DNA from: Cupriavidus oxalaticus
GTDB lineage: Bacteria; Pseudomonadota; Gammaproteobacteria; Burkholderiales; Burkholderiaceae
DNA: 64,000 nucleotides
Assembly: GCF_016894385.1 (NCBI RefSeq)
Contig: NZ_CP069812.1
Coordinates: 434,001 to 498,000 of the forward strand
Reading direction: 5' to 3'
Part shown: positions 8,912 through 18,346 of the stretch, piece after piece
Layout of the letters: every line of letters begins with the position of its first letter
Numbering within the stretch: position 1 is the stretch's first letter
Notes under the pieces: generated by a model
The model's input: only the letters and a program-made list of their open reading frames with translations
What the model was told of the DNA's origin: nothing
Database searches by the model: none
Made by a program: the position numbers and the translations under genes

Positions 8912-8943
8912 GCTCCCCTCTACCGCCTGCGGAAGAGGGGAGA
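8912..8943. repeat. REP-like hairpin between convergent genes
   Basis: CTCCCCTCT (8913-8921) pairs with AGAGGGGAG (8934-8942). It is a diverged copy of the GC-rich element also seen at 4242, 12419, 39613 and 56714. It lies between the end of the beta-oxidation cluster and the convergent thioesterase gene, so a role in ending or stabilising both transcripts is plausible. Confidence 0.6.
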
Positions 8944-8965
8944 AAAGCCGAGGCGGGCGTGGCCC

Positions 8966-9370
8966 TCAAGCCGTCGGCAACACCCGCGGCTGCCGCGACT
9001 CATCCGTCGCCACATACGTCAACGTCGCCTCGGTCACCTTGACGATCTCGTTGCTGTGCCGCATCCGCTGCGCATAGACCTCCACCTCGACCGTGATCGA
9101 GGTACGCCCCGTCTTGACGATATCGGCGTAGAAGCTCACCAGGTCGCCAACAAACACCGGGTGCTTGAACAGGAAGGAATTGACCGCCACGGTGGCGACA
9201 CGCCCTTGCGCGCGTTCGACCGCGGGAATCGACCCGGCAATATCCACCTGCGCCATGATCCAGCCGCCGAACACGTCGCCGTGCACGTTGGCGTCGGCAG
9301 GCATCGGCACCACGCGCAGCGCGGGATTCTTGCCGGCGGGCAGGGCGGGGACGGTATGGGGAGCGTTCAT
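8966..9370 (-). CDS. Acyl-CoA thioesterase, hotdog fold (YciA type)
   Basis: This 134-residue single hotdog-domain protein hydrolyses acyl-CoA to free acid and CoA. The hallmark segment NVHGDVFGGWIMAQVDIAG (about residues 28-46) carries the conserved GG and the catalytic Asp of the YciA/BACH class, followed by VAVNSFLFKHPVFVGD. It reads convergently to the beta-oxidation genes and divergently from the ABC exporter gene. The context suggests relief of excess acyl-CoA during fatty acid breakdown. The ATG at 9370 is chosen because upstream in-frame sequence is not family-like. Confidence 0.9.
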   Translation of the reverse strand: MNAPHTVPALPAGKNPALRVVPMPADANVHGDVFGGWIMAQVDIAGSIPAVERAQGRVATVAVNSFLFKHPVFVGDLVSFYADIVKTGRTSITVEVEVYAQRMRHSNEIVKVTEATLTYVATDESRQPRVLPTA

Positions 9371-9481
9371 GGTGGTATGCGGGTGGGCTACTGAAGGGCG
9401 CGCGGGCCGCAGCGAAAAACCCTTCGCCTGCCGCGCCATGCGATTCCTGCGACAATCGCGCATTGGCCCGGATTCTAACGT

Positions 9482-11380
9482 ATGCGCCGCTATTCCACGA
9501 CCGCCGAACAGGCCCCCGATCCCGCTTCGGTCAAGCTTTTTCCCGGCCAGCGCGCCCCCCGCAGCGACTGGCAGACCGTCCGCAACCTGCTGCCCTACGT
9601 CTGGCACTACAAGTGGCGCGTGATGCTGGCGCTCGCGTGCCTGGTCGCGGCCAAGGTGGCCAACCTGGGCGTGCCGGTGCTGATGAAGCGCCTGATCGAC
9701 AGCATGAACCTCACCGCCGGCGATCCGCGCGCACTGCTGGTGGTGCCGGTCGGGCTGATTGTCGCGTACGGCATGTTGCGGCTGTCGGCGACGCTGTTCA
9801 CCGAGTTGCGGGAAATCCTCTTTTCCAAGGTCACGCAGAGCGCCGTGCGCGAGATCGCGCTGCAGGTGTTCCGGCACCTGCATGCGCTGTCGCTGCGCTT
9901 CCACCTGGACCGCCAGACCGGCGGCATGAGCCGCGACATCGAGCGCGGCACGCGCGGCATCCAGTCGCTGATCTCGTACTCGCTGTACAGCATCCTGCCC
10001 ACGCTGGTGGAGATGGGACTGGTGATCGGCTTCTTCATCCTGCACTACGACATCTGGTTCGCGGCGATCACCGGCTGCGCGCTGGTGAGCTATATCGTCT
10101 TCACCATCGTCGTGACGGAATGGCGCACGCACTTCCGCCGCAGGATGAACGAGCTGGATTCGCGCGCCAACCAGAAGGCGATCGATTCGCTGCTGAACTT
10201 CGAGACCGTCAAGTACTTCGGCAACGAGGAATACGAGGCCCGGCGCTACGACGAGAACCTGCTCAAGTACCGCGCCGCGGCGATCCGCTCGCAGAATTCG
10301 CTGTCGTTCCTGAACTTCGGCCAGCAGGTCATCATTGCCGTGGGGCTGATCCTGATCCTGTGGCGCGCCACCGTGGGCGTGGTGGACGGAAAGCTGACGC
10401 TGGGCGACCTCGTGCTGGTCAACACGCTGATGATCCAGCTCTATATCCCGCTGAACTTCCTCGGCGTGATCTACCGCGAGATCAAGCAGGCGACCACCGA
10501 CATGGACCGGATGTTCGTGCTGCTGGGCACGCACCAGGAAGTGGCCGACACGCCCGGCGCGCAGCCGCTCAGGGTCAACGGCGCGCAGGTGCGGTTCCGC
10601 GACGTGTGCTTCGGCTACGAGCCGGACCGCACGATCCTGGACGGCGTGGATTTCAATATCGCGGCAGGCACCACGACCGCGGTGGTCGGCCACAGCGGCT
10701 CGGGCAAGTCCACGCTGGCGCGGCTGCTGTTCCGCTTCTATGACGTCAACCGCGGCGCGATCGAGATCGACGGACAGGATATCCGCGCGATCACGCAGGA
10801 CAGCCTGCGCCGCGCCATCGGCATCGTGCCGCAGGACACGGTGCTGTTCAACGACAGCATCTACTACAACATCGCCTACGGTCGTCCCGACGCCACGCGC
10901 GAGGAAGTCATCGCCGCGGCGCAGGCGGCGCAGATCGACACCTTTATCCGCGAGCTGCCGCAGGGCTACGACACGCCGGTGGGCGAGCGCGGCCTGAAGC
11001 TGTCCGGCGGCGAGAAGCAGCGCGTGGCGATCGCGCGCACGCTGCTGAAGAACCCGCCGGTGCTCGTCTTTGACGAGGCCACCTCCGCGCTGGACTCGCG
11101 CACCGAGCAGGCGATCCAGGCCGAGCTGATGCGGCTGGCGCAGAACCGCACCACGCTGCTGATTGCACACCGACTGTCCACCGTGGTGCATGCCGACCAG
11201 ATCCTGGTGATGGACCACGGCCGCGTGGTCGAGCGCGGCACGCATGCCGAACTGATGCGCGCCGGCGGGCGCTATGCCGAGATGTGGGACATCCAGGCGC
11301 GCGCCGCCGCCAAGGGCGGCGAAGCTGTTGGCGCCGAAGCGCTTGCGCTAGACGTGGGCGATGCCACGCAGGACGCGTAG
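9482..11380 (+). CDS. atmA: Atm1-type ABC transporter (fused permease and ATPase)
   Basis: This 632-residue half-transporter works as a homodimer in the inner membrane. The N-terminal half has six membrane segments and the Atm1/ABCB7 signature NFETVKYFGNEEYEARRYD near residues 238-256. The ATPase part has Walker A GHSGSGKST (403-411), signature LSGGE (507-511) and Walker B VLVFDE with D531 and E532. Bacterial Atm1 proteins export glutathione-linked metals or sulfur species, and C. metallidurans AtmA is tied to nickel and cobalt tolerance. It is divergent from the thioesterase gene and followed by a LysR gene 75 bp downstream. Confidence 0.93.
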   Translation: MRRYSTTAEQAPDPASVKLFPGQRAPRSDWQTVRNLLPYVWHYKWRVMLALACLVAAKVANLGVPVLMKRLIDSMNLTAGDPRALLVVPVGLIVAYGMLRLSATLFTELREILFSKVTQSAVREIALQVFRHLHALSLRFHLDRQTGGMSRDIERGTRGIQSLISYSLYSILPTLVEMGLVIGFFILHYDIWFAAITGCALVSYIVFTIVVTEWRTHFRRRMNELDSRANQKAIDSLLNFETVKYFGNEEYEARRYDENLLKYRAAAIRSQNSLSFLNFGQQVIIAVGLILILWRATVGVVDGKLTLGDLVLVNTLMIQLYIPLNFLGVIYREIKQATTDMDRMFVLLGTHQEVADTPGAQPLRVNGAQVRFRDVCFGYEPDRTILDGVDFNIAAGTTTAVVGHSGSGKSTLARLLFRFYDVNRGAIEIDGQDIRAITQDSLRRAIGIVPQDTVLFNDSIYYNIAYGRPDATREEVIAAAQAAQIDTFIRELPQGYDTPVGERGLKLSGGEKQRVAIARTLLKNPPVLVFDEATSALDSRTEQAIQAELMRLAQNRTTLLIAHRLSTVVHADQILVMDHGRVVERGTHAELMRAGGRYAEMWDIQARAAAKGGEAVGAEALALDVGDATQDA

Positions 11381-11455
11381 CACCGCGCACGCACCAAGGC
11401 GCGGCAGCCATCGGGCAGGTGACGCGCCCCGGCGCGCGGTGGATAATCCGGCGTC

Positions 11456-12403
11456 ATGGAAATCAAATGGCTTGAAGACTTCGTCAGCCTGGCCGAGACG
11501 CACAGCTTCTCGCGCTCGGCCGAGCTGCGCCACGTCACGCAGCCCGCTTTCTCGCGGCGCATCCAGTCGCTGGAGGCGTGGGTCGGCACCGAGCTGATCG
11601 ACCGCTCCAGCTATCCCACCAGCCTGACGGCGGCCGGCAAGGTGTTCTACGAGCAGGCGCTGGCGATGCTGGCGCAGGTCAGCGAAACGCGCGCGCTGAT
11701 GCGCGGCCAGCGCTCGGCCAATGCGCAGGTGCTGGAGTTCGCGGTGCCGCATACGCTGTCGCTGACGTTCTTCCCGGAATGGCTCAAGGCGCTGGAGCGC
11801 AGGGTCGGCACGCTGCCGTGCCGGCTGCGCGCGCTCAACGTCCACGATGCGGTGCTGATGCTGGTCGAAGGCGGTTGCGACCTGGTCATGGTCTACCACC
11901 ACGCGCGCCAGGCCATCCAGCTCGATCCGGCGCGGTACGACATGCTGGTGCTTGGCACCGAGCGGCTGTCGCCGTACAGCGTGCCGGACGCCGCCGGCAA
12001 GCCGCAGTTCCGGCTGCCCGGCACCGACAAGAAGCCGGTGCCGTTCCTCAGCTACACCCCCAATGCATTCCTCGGCCGCATGGTCGACCTGCTGCTGTCG
12101 GATACCGCCGAAGCGCTCAAGCTCGACAAATGCTACGAGACCGACATGGCCGAGGCGCTCAAGGTGATGGCGCTGTCCGGCCACGGCATGGCGTTCCTGC
12201 CCGAGAGCGCGGTGCGCGAGGAGGTGGCGCAGGGCAAGCTGGTGCGGGCCGAGTCGGCGCGCGGGCTGCCGCTGTCGATCGACATGGAGATCCGCCTGTA
12301 CCGCGAGAAACCGGGGGAGAACGGCGGCGAGCGGCGCGGTGCGGGGGCACGGCGCAAGCGGCAACTGGTCGACCAGGTGTGGTCGACGCTGGTGGCGGCC
12401 TAG
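11456..12403 (+). CDS. LysR family transcriptional regulator
   Basis: This 315-residue regulator has the typical winged helix at residues 1-60 (WLEDFVSLAETHSFSRSAE, then QPAFSRRIQSLEAWVG) and a C-terminal periplasmic-binding-like effector domain. It starts 75 bp after atmA and is followed, across a REP-like hairpin, by gdhA on the same strand. Control of gdhA or of the glutamate uptake genes is possible but not shown by the sequence. The C-terminus is unusually basic and Gly/Arg-rich (GGERRGAGARRKRQ) before the end. Confidence 0.9.
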   Translation: MEIKWLEDFVSLAETHSFSRSAELRHVTQPAFSRRIQSLEAWVGTELIDRSSYPTSLTAAGKVFYEQALAMLAQVSETRALMRGQRSANAQVLEFAVPHTLSLTFFPEWLKALERRVGTLPCRLRALNVHDAVLMLVEGGCDLVMVYHHARQAIQLDPARYDMLVLGTERLSPYSVPDAAGKPQFRLPGTDKKPVPFLSYTPNAFLGRMVDLLLSDTAEALKLDKCYETDMAEALKVMALSGHGMAFLPESAVREEVAQGKLVRAESARGLPLSIDMEIRLYREKPGENGGERRGAGARRKRQLVDQVWSTLVAA

Positions 12404-12418
12404 CCCTACGCTGGGTTT

Positions 12419-12449
12419 GCTCCCCTCTCCCGCAAGCGGGAGAGGGAGC
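12419..12449. repeat. REP-like hairpin between LysR gene and gdhA
   Basis: GCTCCCCTCTCCCG, a short loop, then CGGGAGAGGGAGC form a near-perfect stem 16 bp after the LysR stop. It belongs to the dispersed family also found at 4242, 8912, 39613 and 56714. It may act as a transcription end or mRNA-stabilising structure for the LysR gene. Confidence 0.7.
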
Positions 12450-12593
12450 ACACAATCGGTGTTACAACCGGGTGTGTTGACCAGTCATCTACGTTATGCA
12501 GGTTTTGCATAACCGGATGAGCAAACGGCATTGGATTCGGGCGGGCCGCCCCGCCTAAGCTTGCGGGCATTCTTCCACACCGGAACCCAACCG

Positions 12594-13901
12594 ATGTCCT
12601 CCGCAGCACCGACCAACATTGCTGGCCAAAAGCACGCACTCCCGTCCTACCTCAACGCCGACAACCTCGGCCCCTGGGGCATCTACCTGCAGCAAGTCGA
12701 TCGTGTCACGCCCTACCTGGGCTCGCTGGCACGCTGGGTTGAAACCCTGAAGCGGCCCAAGCGCGCGCTGATCGTCGACGTTCCCATCGAGCTGGACAAC
12801 GGCACCATCGCCCACTTCGAGGGCTATCGCGTGCAGCACAACCTGTCACGCGGTCCGGGCAAGGGCGGCGTGCGTTTCCACCAGGACGTGACGCTGTCGG
12901 AAGTGATGGCGCTGTCGGCGTGGATGTCGGTGAAGAATGCCGCGGTGAACGTGCCGTACGGCGGCGCCAAGGGCGGCATCCGCGTCGACCCGCGCACGCT
13001 GTCGCATGCCGAGCTGGAGCGCCTGACGCGCCGCTACACCAGCGAAATCAACATCATTATCGGGCCGAGCAAGGATATCCCGGCGCCGGACGTCAACACC
13101 AACGCCCAGGTGATGGCATGGATGATGGACACCTACTCGATGAATTCGGGCAGCACCTCCACGGGCGTGGTGACCGGCAAGCCGATCTCGCTGGGCGGCT
13201 CGCTGGGCCGCCACGAGGCGACCGGCCGCGGCGTGTTCGTGGTGGGTTCGGAGGCTGCGCGCAATATCGGCCTGGAAATCAAGGGCGCGAGCGTCGCCGT
13301 GCAGGGCTTCGGCAACGTGGGTGCCGTGGCTGCCAAGCTGTTCCATGAGGCCGGCGCCAAGGTGGTGGCGGTGCAGGACCACCGCACCACGCTGTTTGAC
13401 CCGGCCGGCCTGGACGTGCCGGCGATGATGGAATACGCCGCGCACAGCGGCACCATCGAAGGCTTCCGCGGCGAAGTCCTGCGCACCGAGCAGTTCTGGG
13501 AAGTCGACTGCGACATCCTGATCCCGGCCGCGCTGGAAGGCCAGATCACCGCGAAGAACGCGCCGTTGATCAAGGCCCGCCTGGTGATCGAGGGCGCCAA
13601 CGGCCCGACCACCCCGGAAGCCGACGATATCCTGCGCGAGCGCAATATCCTGGTGGCGCCGGACGTGATCGCCAACGCCGGCGGCGTCACCGTTTCGTAC
13701 TTCGAATGGGTGCAGGATTTCTCCTCGTTCTTCTGGACCGAAGAAGAAATCAACCAGCGCCTGGTACGAATCATGCAAGAGGCGTTCCGCGCAATCTGGC
13801 AGGTGGCGCAGGACAACAAGGTGACGCTGCGCACCGCGGCGTTTATCGTGGCCTGCTCGCGGATCCTGCAGGCGCGCGAAATGCGCGGCCTGTATCCCTG
13901 A
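12594..13901 (+). CDS. gdhA: Glutamate dehydrogenase
   Basis: This 435-residue enzyme interconverts glutamate and 2-oxoglutarate plus ammonia. The N-terminal domain carries the substrate-binding segment [11 protein letters not shown] and the catalytic-lysine region [14 protein letters not shown]. The C-terminal Rossmann domain contains [21 protein letters not shown]. The length and the Gly-rich segments fit the roughly 430-aa hexameric NAD-type enzymes. The start at 12594 is the first Met before conserved sequence ([14 protein letters not shown]); the Shine-Dalgarno match is weak. A strong hairpin follows at 13994, then the glutamate transporter genes, so this looks like a glutamate metabolism locus. 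Confidence 0.94.
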   Translation: MSSAAPTNIAGQKHALPSYLNADNLGPWGIYLQQVDRVTPYLGSLARWVETLKRPKRALIVDVPIELDNGTIAHFEGYRVQHNLSRGPGKGGVRFHQDVTLSEVMALSAWMSVKNAAVNVPYGGAKGGIRVDPRTLSHAELERLTRRYTSEINIIIGPSKDIPAPDVNTNAQVMAWMMDTYSMNSGSTSTGVVTGKPISLGGSLGRHEATGRGVFVVGSEAARNIGLEIKGASVAVQGFGNVGAVAAKLFHEAGAKVVAVQDHRTTLFDPAGLDVPAMMEYAAHSGTIEGFRGEVLRTEQFWEVDCDILIPAALEGQITAKNAPLIKARLVIEGANGPTTPEADDILRERNILVAPDVIANAGGVTVSYFEWVQDFSSFFWTEEEINQRLVRIMQEAFRAIWQVAQDNKVTLRTAAFIVACSRILQAREMRGLYP

Positions 13902-13993
13902 TCGCAGGGTACGGGTGAACCGGAACGAGGCGCGCGGCACTGGCATGGTGCGACGCAGCAACCGATCCGGTTCCCAAGGTCCATGACCGCCAG

Positions 13994-14025
13994 ACGCGGT
14001 CTCCGGCAAGCGCCGGAGACCGCGT
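13994..14025. terminator. 14-bp perfect hairpin after gdhA
   Basis: ACGCGGTCTCCGGC (13994-14007), a four-base AAGC loop and GCCGGAGACCGCGT (14012-14025) form an uninterrupted 14-bp stem. It is about 90 bp past the gdhA stop. Only a weak TTGTC follows instead of a T tract, so it may be a Rho-assisted terminator or mRNA-end stabiliser rather than a classical intrinsic terminator. Confidence 0.55.
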
Positions 14026-14118
14026 TGTCGTATCCGGACGACGTGCGCACCGATTGCCCTGAATAAGGGTTCTAGGAGAAAACCCAGTTGTATTGCGGCG
14101 GATGCTGCGCAATACTGT

Positions 14119-14147
14119 TTCACCAGAGGGGGTTTTGTCTCTAGAAT
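14119..14147 (+). promoter_or_regulatory. Candidate promoter of gltIJKL
   Basis: TTCACC (14119-14124), a 17-nt spacer and TAGAAT (14142-14147) lie 33 bp before the gltI start. Four of six -35 bases and five of six -10 bases match consensus. It is the best candidate in this intergenic region; a start near 14154 would give a very short leader. Confidence 0.4.
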
Positions 14148-14179
14148 CCCGCTTTCTCTTCTATGGTCAAGGAGATGTT

Positions 14180-15079
14180 ATGAATTTTGCCAAGTTGGCT
14201 TCCCTGATGATTGCCGCCGGCGTGATGTGCGGAACGGCCCAGGCAGCCGAACAACTGACGGGCACGCTGAAGAAGATCAAAGACACCGGCGTGATTACGC
14301 TTGGCGTGCGCGAGTCGTCGATTCCGTTCAACTACAACCTCGGCGGCGTGCGCCAGGTCGGCTATTCCTACGATATCAACATGAAGATCGTGGAAGCCAT
14401 CAAGGACCAGCTGAAGCTGCCGAACCTGCAGGTCAAGGAAATCCCGATCACCTCGCAGAACCGCATCACGCTGCTGCAGAACGGCACCATCGACATCGAG
14501 TGCGGCTCGACCACCAATAACCTGGAGCGCCAGAAGCAGGTCGCCTTCACCAACTCCATCTTCATCATCGGCACCCGCATCATGGTGAAGAAGGACACCG
14601 GCATCAAGGACTGGGCCGACCTGAAGGGCAAGAACGTCGTCACCACCGCCGGCACCACGTCGGAGCGCCTGCTGCGCAAGATGAACGACGACCAGAAGCT
14701 GGGCATGAACATCATCAGCACCAAGGACCACGGCCAGTCGTTCCTGACGCTGGAATCGGGCCGCGCGGTCGCGTTCATGATGGACGATGCGCTGCTGTAC
14801 GGCGAGCGCGCCAAGGCCAAGAACCCGGCCGACTGGATCGTGGTGGGCAAGCCCCAGTCGCGTGAATCGTATGGCTGCATGATCCGCAAGGACGATCCGC
14901 AGTTCAAGAAGCTGTCCGACACCGTGATCTCCGGCCTGATGAAGGACGGTTCGGTCAATACGCTCTATACCAAGTGGTTCATGACGGCGGTGCCGCCGAA
15001 GGGGCTCAACCTGGACTTCCCGCTGTCCGAAGACATGAAGGCGCTGATCAAGGCGCCGAACGACAAGGCGCTGGACTGA
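14180..15079 (+). CDS. gltI: Glutamate/aspartate ABC transporter, periplasmic binding protein
   Basis: This 299-residue solute receptor delivers acidic amino acids to the GltJK permease. A Sec signal peptide covers roughly residues 1-24 (hydrophobic LASLMIAAGVMCG, then AQA before AEQL). The mature part is a family 3 binding protein, with GVRESSIPFNYN and CGSTTNNLERQKQVAFTN typical of GltI/DEBP. AAGGAG at 14169-14174, five bases before the ATG, fixes the start. It is the first gene of gltIJKL, with gltJ 63 bp downstream. Confidence 0.94.
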   Translation: MNFAKLASLMIAAGVMCGTAQAAEQLTGTLKKIKDTGVITLGVRESSIPFNYNLGGVRQVGYSYDINMKIVEAIKDQLKLPNLQVKEIPITSQNRITLLQNGTIDIECGSTTNNLERQKQVAFTNSIFIIGTRIMVKKDTGIKDWADLKGKNVVTTAGTTSERLLRKMNDDQKLGMNIISTKDHGQSFLTLESGRAVAFMMDDALLYGERAKAKNPADWIVVGKPQSRESYGCMIRKDDPQFKKLSDTVISGLMKDGSVNTLYTKWFMTAVPPKGLNLDFPLSEDMKALIKAPNDKALD

Positions 15080-15142
15080 CCTGACGGTGCCAGCAGTGCG
15101 AAACGGAAGGCATGTCCTTCCGTTTCTTTTTGAGGACGCAAC

Positions 15143-15871
15143 ATGAACTACAACTGGCATTGGGGAGTCTTCCTCGAACAGGCCGCCCAGAACGAGACCT
15201 ACCTGGACTGGATGATCTCCGGCCTGAAGGTGACGATCGCGCTGGGGCTTTCGTCCTGGGTCATTGCCCTGGTCATCGGCTCGGTGCTCGGTGTGCTGCG
15301 GACCGTGCCAAACAAGTGGCTGGCCGGGATCGCCGCCACCTATGTCGAGATCTTCCGCAACATCCCGCTGCTGGTGCAGCTGTTCATCTGGTATTTCGTC
15401 GCGCCCGAGCTGCTGCCCGGCGGCGAGACGATCAAGCAGATGAACCCGTTCGCGCAGCAGTTCCTGGCCGCGATGCTGTGCCTGGGCACCTTCACCGCGG
15501 CACGGGTCTGCGAGCAGGTGCGCTCGGGCATCAACTCGCTGGCGCGCGGGCAGAAGAACGCCGGCCTGGCGATGGGCTTCACGCTGCCGCAGACGTACCG
15601 CCATGTGCTGCTGCCGATGGCGTTCCGCGTGATCGTGCCGCCGCTGACTTCCGAATTCCTGAACATCTTCAAGAACTCGGCGGTGGCGTCGACCATCGGC
15701 CTGCTGGAACTGGCCGCGCAGGGCCGGCAGCTGGTGGACTACACCGCGCGCCCGTATGAATCGTTCATCGCGGTCACGCTGATGTACGCGCTGATCAACG
15801 TGACGGTGATGCTGGTGATGCGCTGGGTGGAAGCCCGCACGCGCGTGCCGGGCTTCATCGGCGGCAAGTAA
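15143..15871 (+). CDS. gltJ: Glutamate/aspartate ABC transporter permease GltJ
   Basis: This 242-residue inner-membrane permease has several hydrophobic segments and the HisM/GlnP-type coupling region EQVRSGINSLARGQKNAGLAMG, where the ATPase docks. GAGGA upstream of the ATG at 15143 is an acceptable ribosome site. It precedes gltK by 9 bp; the two permeases are expected to form the heterodimeric channel. Confidence 0.93.
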   Translation: MNYNWHWGVFLEQAAQNETYLDWMISGLKVTIALGLSSWVIALVIGSVLGVLRTVPNKWLAGIAATYVEIFRNIPLLVQLFIWYFVAPELLPGGETIKQMNPFAQQFLAAMLCLGTFTAARVCEQVRSGINSLARGQKNAGLAMGFTLPQTYRHVLLPMAFRVIVPPLTSEFLNIFKNSAVASTIGLLELAAQGRQLVDYTARPYESFIAVTLMYALINVTVMLVMRWVEARTRVPGFIGGK

Positions 15872-15880
15872 GGGGGCGCC

Positions 15881-16564
15881 ATGGCCTATTCATTCGATTT
15901 CACCTCGATCAACCCCGCCACGCTGCATGTGCTGTGGGAGGGCATGCTGGTCTCGCTCAAGATCACCGTGACCGCGGTGGTGGTCGGCATTGTCTGGGGC
16001 ACGCTGCTGGCGATGATGCGCCTGTCGTCGTTCAGGCTGCTGAACTGGTTCGCGCAGGGGTACGTGACCATTTTCCGCTCCATCCCGCTGGTGATGGTGC
16101 TGTTGTGGTTCTTCCTGATCATTCCGCAGGTGCTGCAGGGCATCTTCAACCTGTCGCCGGCGGCGGACCTGCGCATGACGTCGGCGCTGGTGGCCTTTGC
16201 GCTGTTCGAGGCCGCGTATTACTCCGAGATCATCCGGGCGGGTATCCAGAGCGTGTCGCGCGGGCAGATGTTCGCGGCGCAGGCGCTGGGCATGACCTAC
16301 GGGCAGTCGATGCGGCTGGTGATCCTGCCGCAGGCGTTCCGCAACATGGTGCCGCTGCTGCTGACCCAGGGCATCATCCTGTTCCAGGATACGTCGCTGG
16401 TGTACGTGAGCGCGCTGGCTGACTTCTTTGGCCAGGCCTACGGCATCGGCGAGCGTGATGGCCGTATCGTCGAGATGCTGCTGTTCGCCGGCCTGGTGTA
16501 CTTCATCATTTGTTTCTCCGCTTCGCTGCTGGTCAAGCGTTACCAGAAAAAGGTGGCTGTATGA
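15881..16564 (+). CDS. gltK: Glutamate/aspartate ABC transporter permease GltK
   Basis: This second permease subunit (227 residues) has a central hydrophobic core and the coupling-loop motif [21 protein letters not shown] followed by [22 protein letters not shown] precedes the ATG at 15881. Its TGA overlaps the gltL ATG in an ATGA arrangement, so translation of the two is probably coupled. Confidence 0.93.
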   Translation: MAYSFDFTSINPATLHVLWEGMLVSLKITVTAVVVGIVWGTLLAMMRLSSFRLLNWFAQGYVTIFRSIPLVMVLLWFFLIIPQVLQGIFNLSPAADLRMTSALVAFALFEAAYYSEIIRAGIQSVSRGQMFAAQALGMTYGQSMRLVILPQAFRNMVPLLLTQGIILFQDTSLVYVSALADFFGQAYGIGERDGRIVEMLLFAGLVYFIICFSASLLVKRYQKKVAV

Positions 16565-17295
16565 TCGAAATCAACAATGTTTCCAAGTGGTACGGCTCCT
16601 TCCAGGTGCTGACCGACTGCACCACCAAGGTTGCCAAGGGTGAAGTGGTGGTGGTGTGCGGCCCGTCGGGTTCGGGCAAGTCCACGCTGATCAAGACCGT
16701 CAACGCGCTGGAGCCGTTCCAGAAGGGCGACATCCTGGTCGACGGCACCTCGGTGGGCAATCCCAAGACCAACCTGCCCAAGCTGCGTTCGCGCGTGGGC
16801 ATGGTGTTCCAGAATTTCGAGCTGTTCCCGCACCTGTCGATCACCGAGAACCTGACCATCGCGCAGATGAAGGTGCTTGGCCGCTCGAAGGACGAGGCGA
16901 TGGCCAAGGGCATGAAATACCTGGAGCGCGTGGGCCTGAAGAGCCAGGCCGAGAAGTATCCCGGCCAGCTGTCGGGTGGCCAGCAGCAGCGGGTGGCGAT
17001 CGCGCGCGCGTTGTCGATGGACCCGATCTGCATGCTGTTCGACGAACCCACCTCGGCGCTGGACCCCGAGATGGTCAACGAAGTGCTGGACGTGATGGTG
17101 CAGCTGGCACAGGAAGGCATGACCATGATGTGCGTGACCCACGAAATGGGCTTCGCGCGCAAGGTGGCCAACCGCGTGATCTTCATGGACCAGGGCAAGA
17201 TTGTCGAGGATGCCGACAAGGAAGAGTTTTTCGGCGATATCGAGCACCGCTCGGAGCGCGCCAGGCAGTTCCTGTCGAAGATCCTGCATCATTGA
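16561..17295 (+). CDS. gltL: Glutamate/aspartate ABC transporter ATPase GltL
   Basis: This 244-residue polar amino acid transporter ATPase powers GltIJK. Walker A is GPSGSGKST (about residues 34-42), the signature is LSGGQQQR and Walker B is [14 protein letters not shown]; the switch histidine is in CVTHEMGFA. The ATG at 16561 overlaps the gltK stop by four bases. A clear intrinsic terminator at 17315-17342 ends the operon. Confidence 0.95.
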   Translation: MIEINNVSKWYGSFQVLTDCTTKVAKGEVVVVCGPSGSGKSTLIKTVNALEPFQKGDILVDGTSVGNPKTNLPKLRSRVGMVFQNFELFPHLSITENLTIAQMKVLGRSKDEAMAKGMKYLERVGLKSQAEKYPGQLSGGQQQRVAIARALSMDPICMLFDEPTSALDPEMVNEVLDVMVQLAQEGMTMMCVTHEMGFARKVANRVIFMDQGKIVEDADKEEFFGDIEHRSERARQFLSKILHH

Positions 17296-17314
17296 AACGA
17301 CTGCCAGCCATATG

Positions 17315-17342
17315 AAAAAGGGACGCCGAGGCGTCCCTTTTT
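17315..17342. terminator. Bidirectional intrinsic terminator after gltL
   Basis: AAAAAGGGACGCC pairs with GGCGTCCCTTTTT around a tight CGAG tetraloop. It has T runs on both strands and sits 19 bp after gltL and 16 bp before the end of the convergent amidotransferase gene, so it can serve both. Confidence 0.88.
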
Positions 17343-17358
17343 CATTGTGCCGGATGGC

Positions 17359-18189
17359 TCAGGTGCAGGCGGTATTGGCCGCGTTCTTGGCCTGGACCTC
17401 TGGCGGGATCGGCACGGTCAGCGTCATCACCGGACGCCCGTGCTCGAACATGATCAGCTCGCCCGGGGCGAACTGGGTCCAGGTCTCGTTGTCGGTCAGC
17501 GGGGCGGTGGCGATCACGGCAACGCGGTCGTCCGGCGTGGTCACCTGGGCAAAGTCGATCGACAGGTCCGCATCGATCAAATGCGCGGTCGAGAAGGGCC
17601 ACTCCCGCACGATGTAGTACAGGCGGGTCGAGCAGTGGGCAAACAGGGCCTGGCCGTTGCTCAGCAGGAAATTGAACACGCCATGCAGCGTGATATCGCG
17701 CGTGATATCGGCCAGCGCATGGCCCAGTTCATTCAGCGGCGGCTGCGAGCCCGGGAAGCGCTTGCGCAGGCCCTGCATCAGCGTGCAGAAGGCCAGTTCG
17801 CTGTCGGTATCGCCCACCGGCTGGTACACGCCCGACAGGAACGGCGAAAAATTCAGCAGGTCGCCGTTGTGGGCAAAGATCCAGTGCCGGCCCCACAGCT
17901 CGCGCATGAACGGGTGGCAGTTCTCCAGCAGGACCGTGCCCTGCGTCGCCTTGCGGATATGCGAGATGACGTTCTTGGACTTGATCGGGTAGCGCTTGAT
18001 CAGGTCCGCCACCGGCGAGGTGCCGGCTGACTGGTTGTCGATGAACAGGCGGCAGGCCTTGTCTTCAAAGAAGGCGACGCCGAAGCCGTCGGCGTGGTGG
18101 TCGGTCACGCCGCCGCGGGCGGCGAAGCCGGTGAAGGAGAACGTCACGTCGGTCGGCGTGGCGCAGTTCATGCCTAGCAACTGGCACAT
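17359..18189 (-). CDS. Class II glutamine amidotransferase family protein (YafJ type)
   Basis: This 276-residue protein is an N-terminal nucleophile-type glutaminase fold. After Met removal, C2 of MCQLLGMNC would be the catalytic nucleophile. Family motifs include ADGFGVAFF, SHIRKATQG, HPFMRELWGRHWIFAHNGDL and DTDSELAFC. It has no fused synthetase domain, as in E. coli YafJ, and the acceptor substrate is unknown. It faces the gltIJKL operon and shares its terminator, and it is divergent from the tartrate dehydrogenase gene. Confidence 0.9.
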   Translation of the reverse strand: MCQLLGMNCATPTDVTFSFTGFAARGGVTDHHADGFGVAFFEDKACRLFIDNQSAGTSPVADLIKRYPIKSKNVISHIRKATQGTVLLENCHPFMRELWGRHWIFAHNGDLLNFSPFLSGVYQPVGDTDSELAFCTLMQGLRKRFPGSQPPLNELGHALADITRDITLHGVFNFLLSNGQALFAHCSTRLYYIVREWPFSTAHLIDADLSIDFAQVTTPDDRVAVIATAPLTDNETWTQFAPGELIMFEHGRPVMTLTVPIPPEVQAKNAANTACT

Positions 18190-18346
18190 ATCGGGGCACC
18201 GGTCGGCAGCGGGCTGCCGCTTTGCAATAGAATGCAGACATTATCCCGCGCGCCCGGGCCGCTGCCAAGCAACCCGCGGTCGCTTCAGTGCGGTGCCAAC
18301 GGCGCGACCCATGGCACCACCATACCTGCTAGCAATCCCGAGAACG

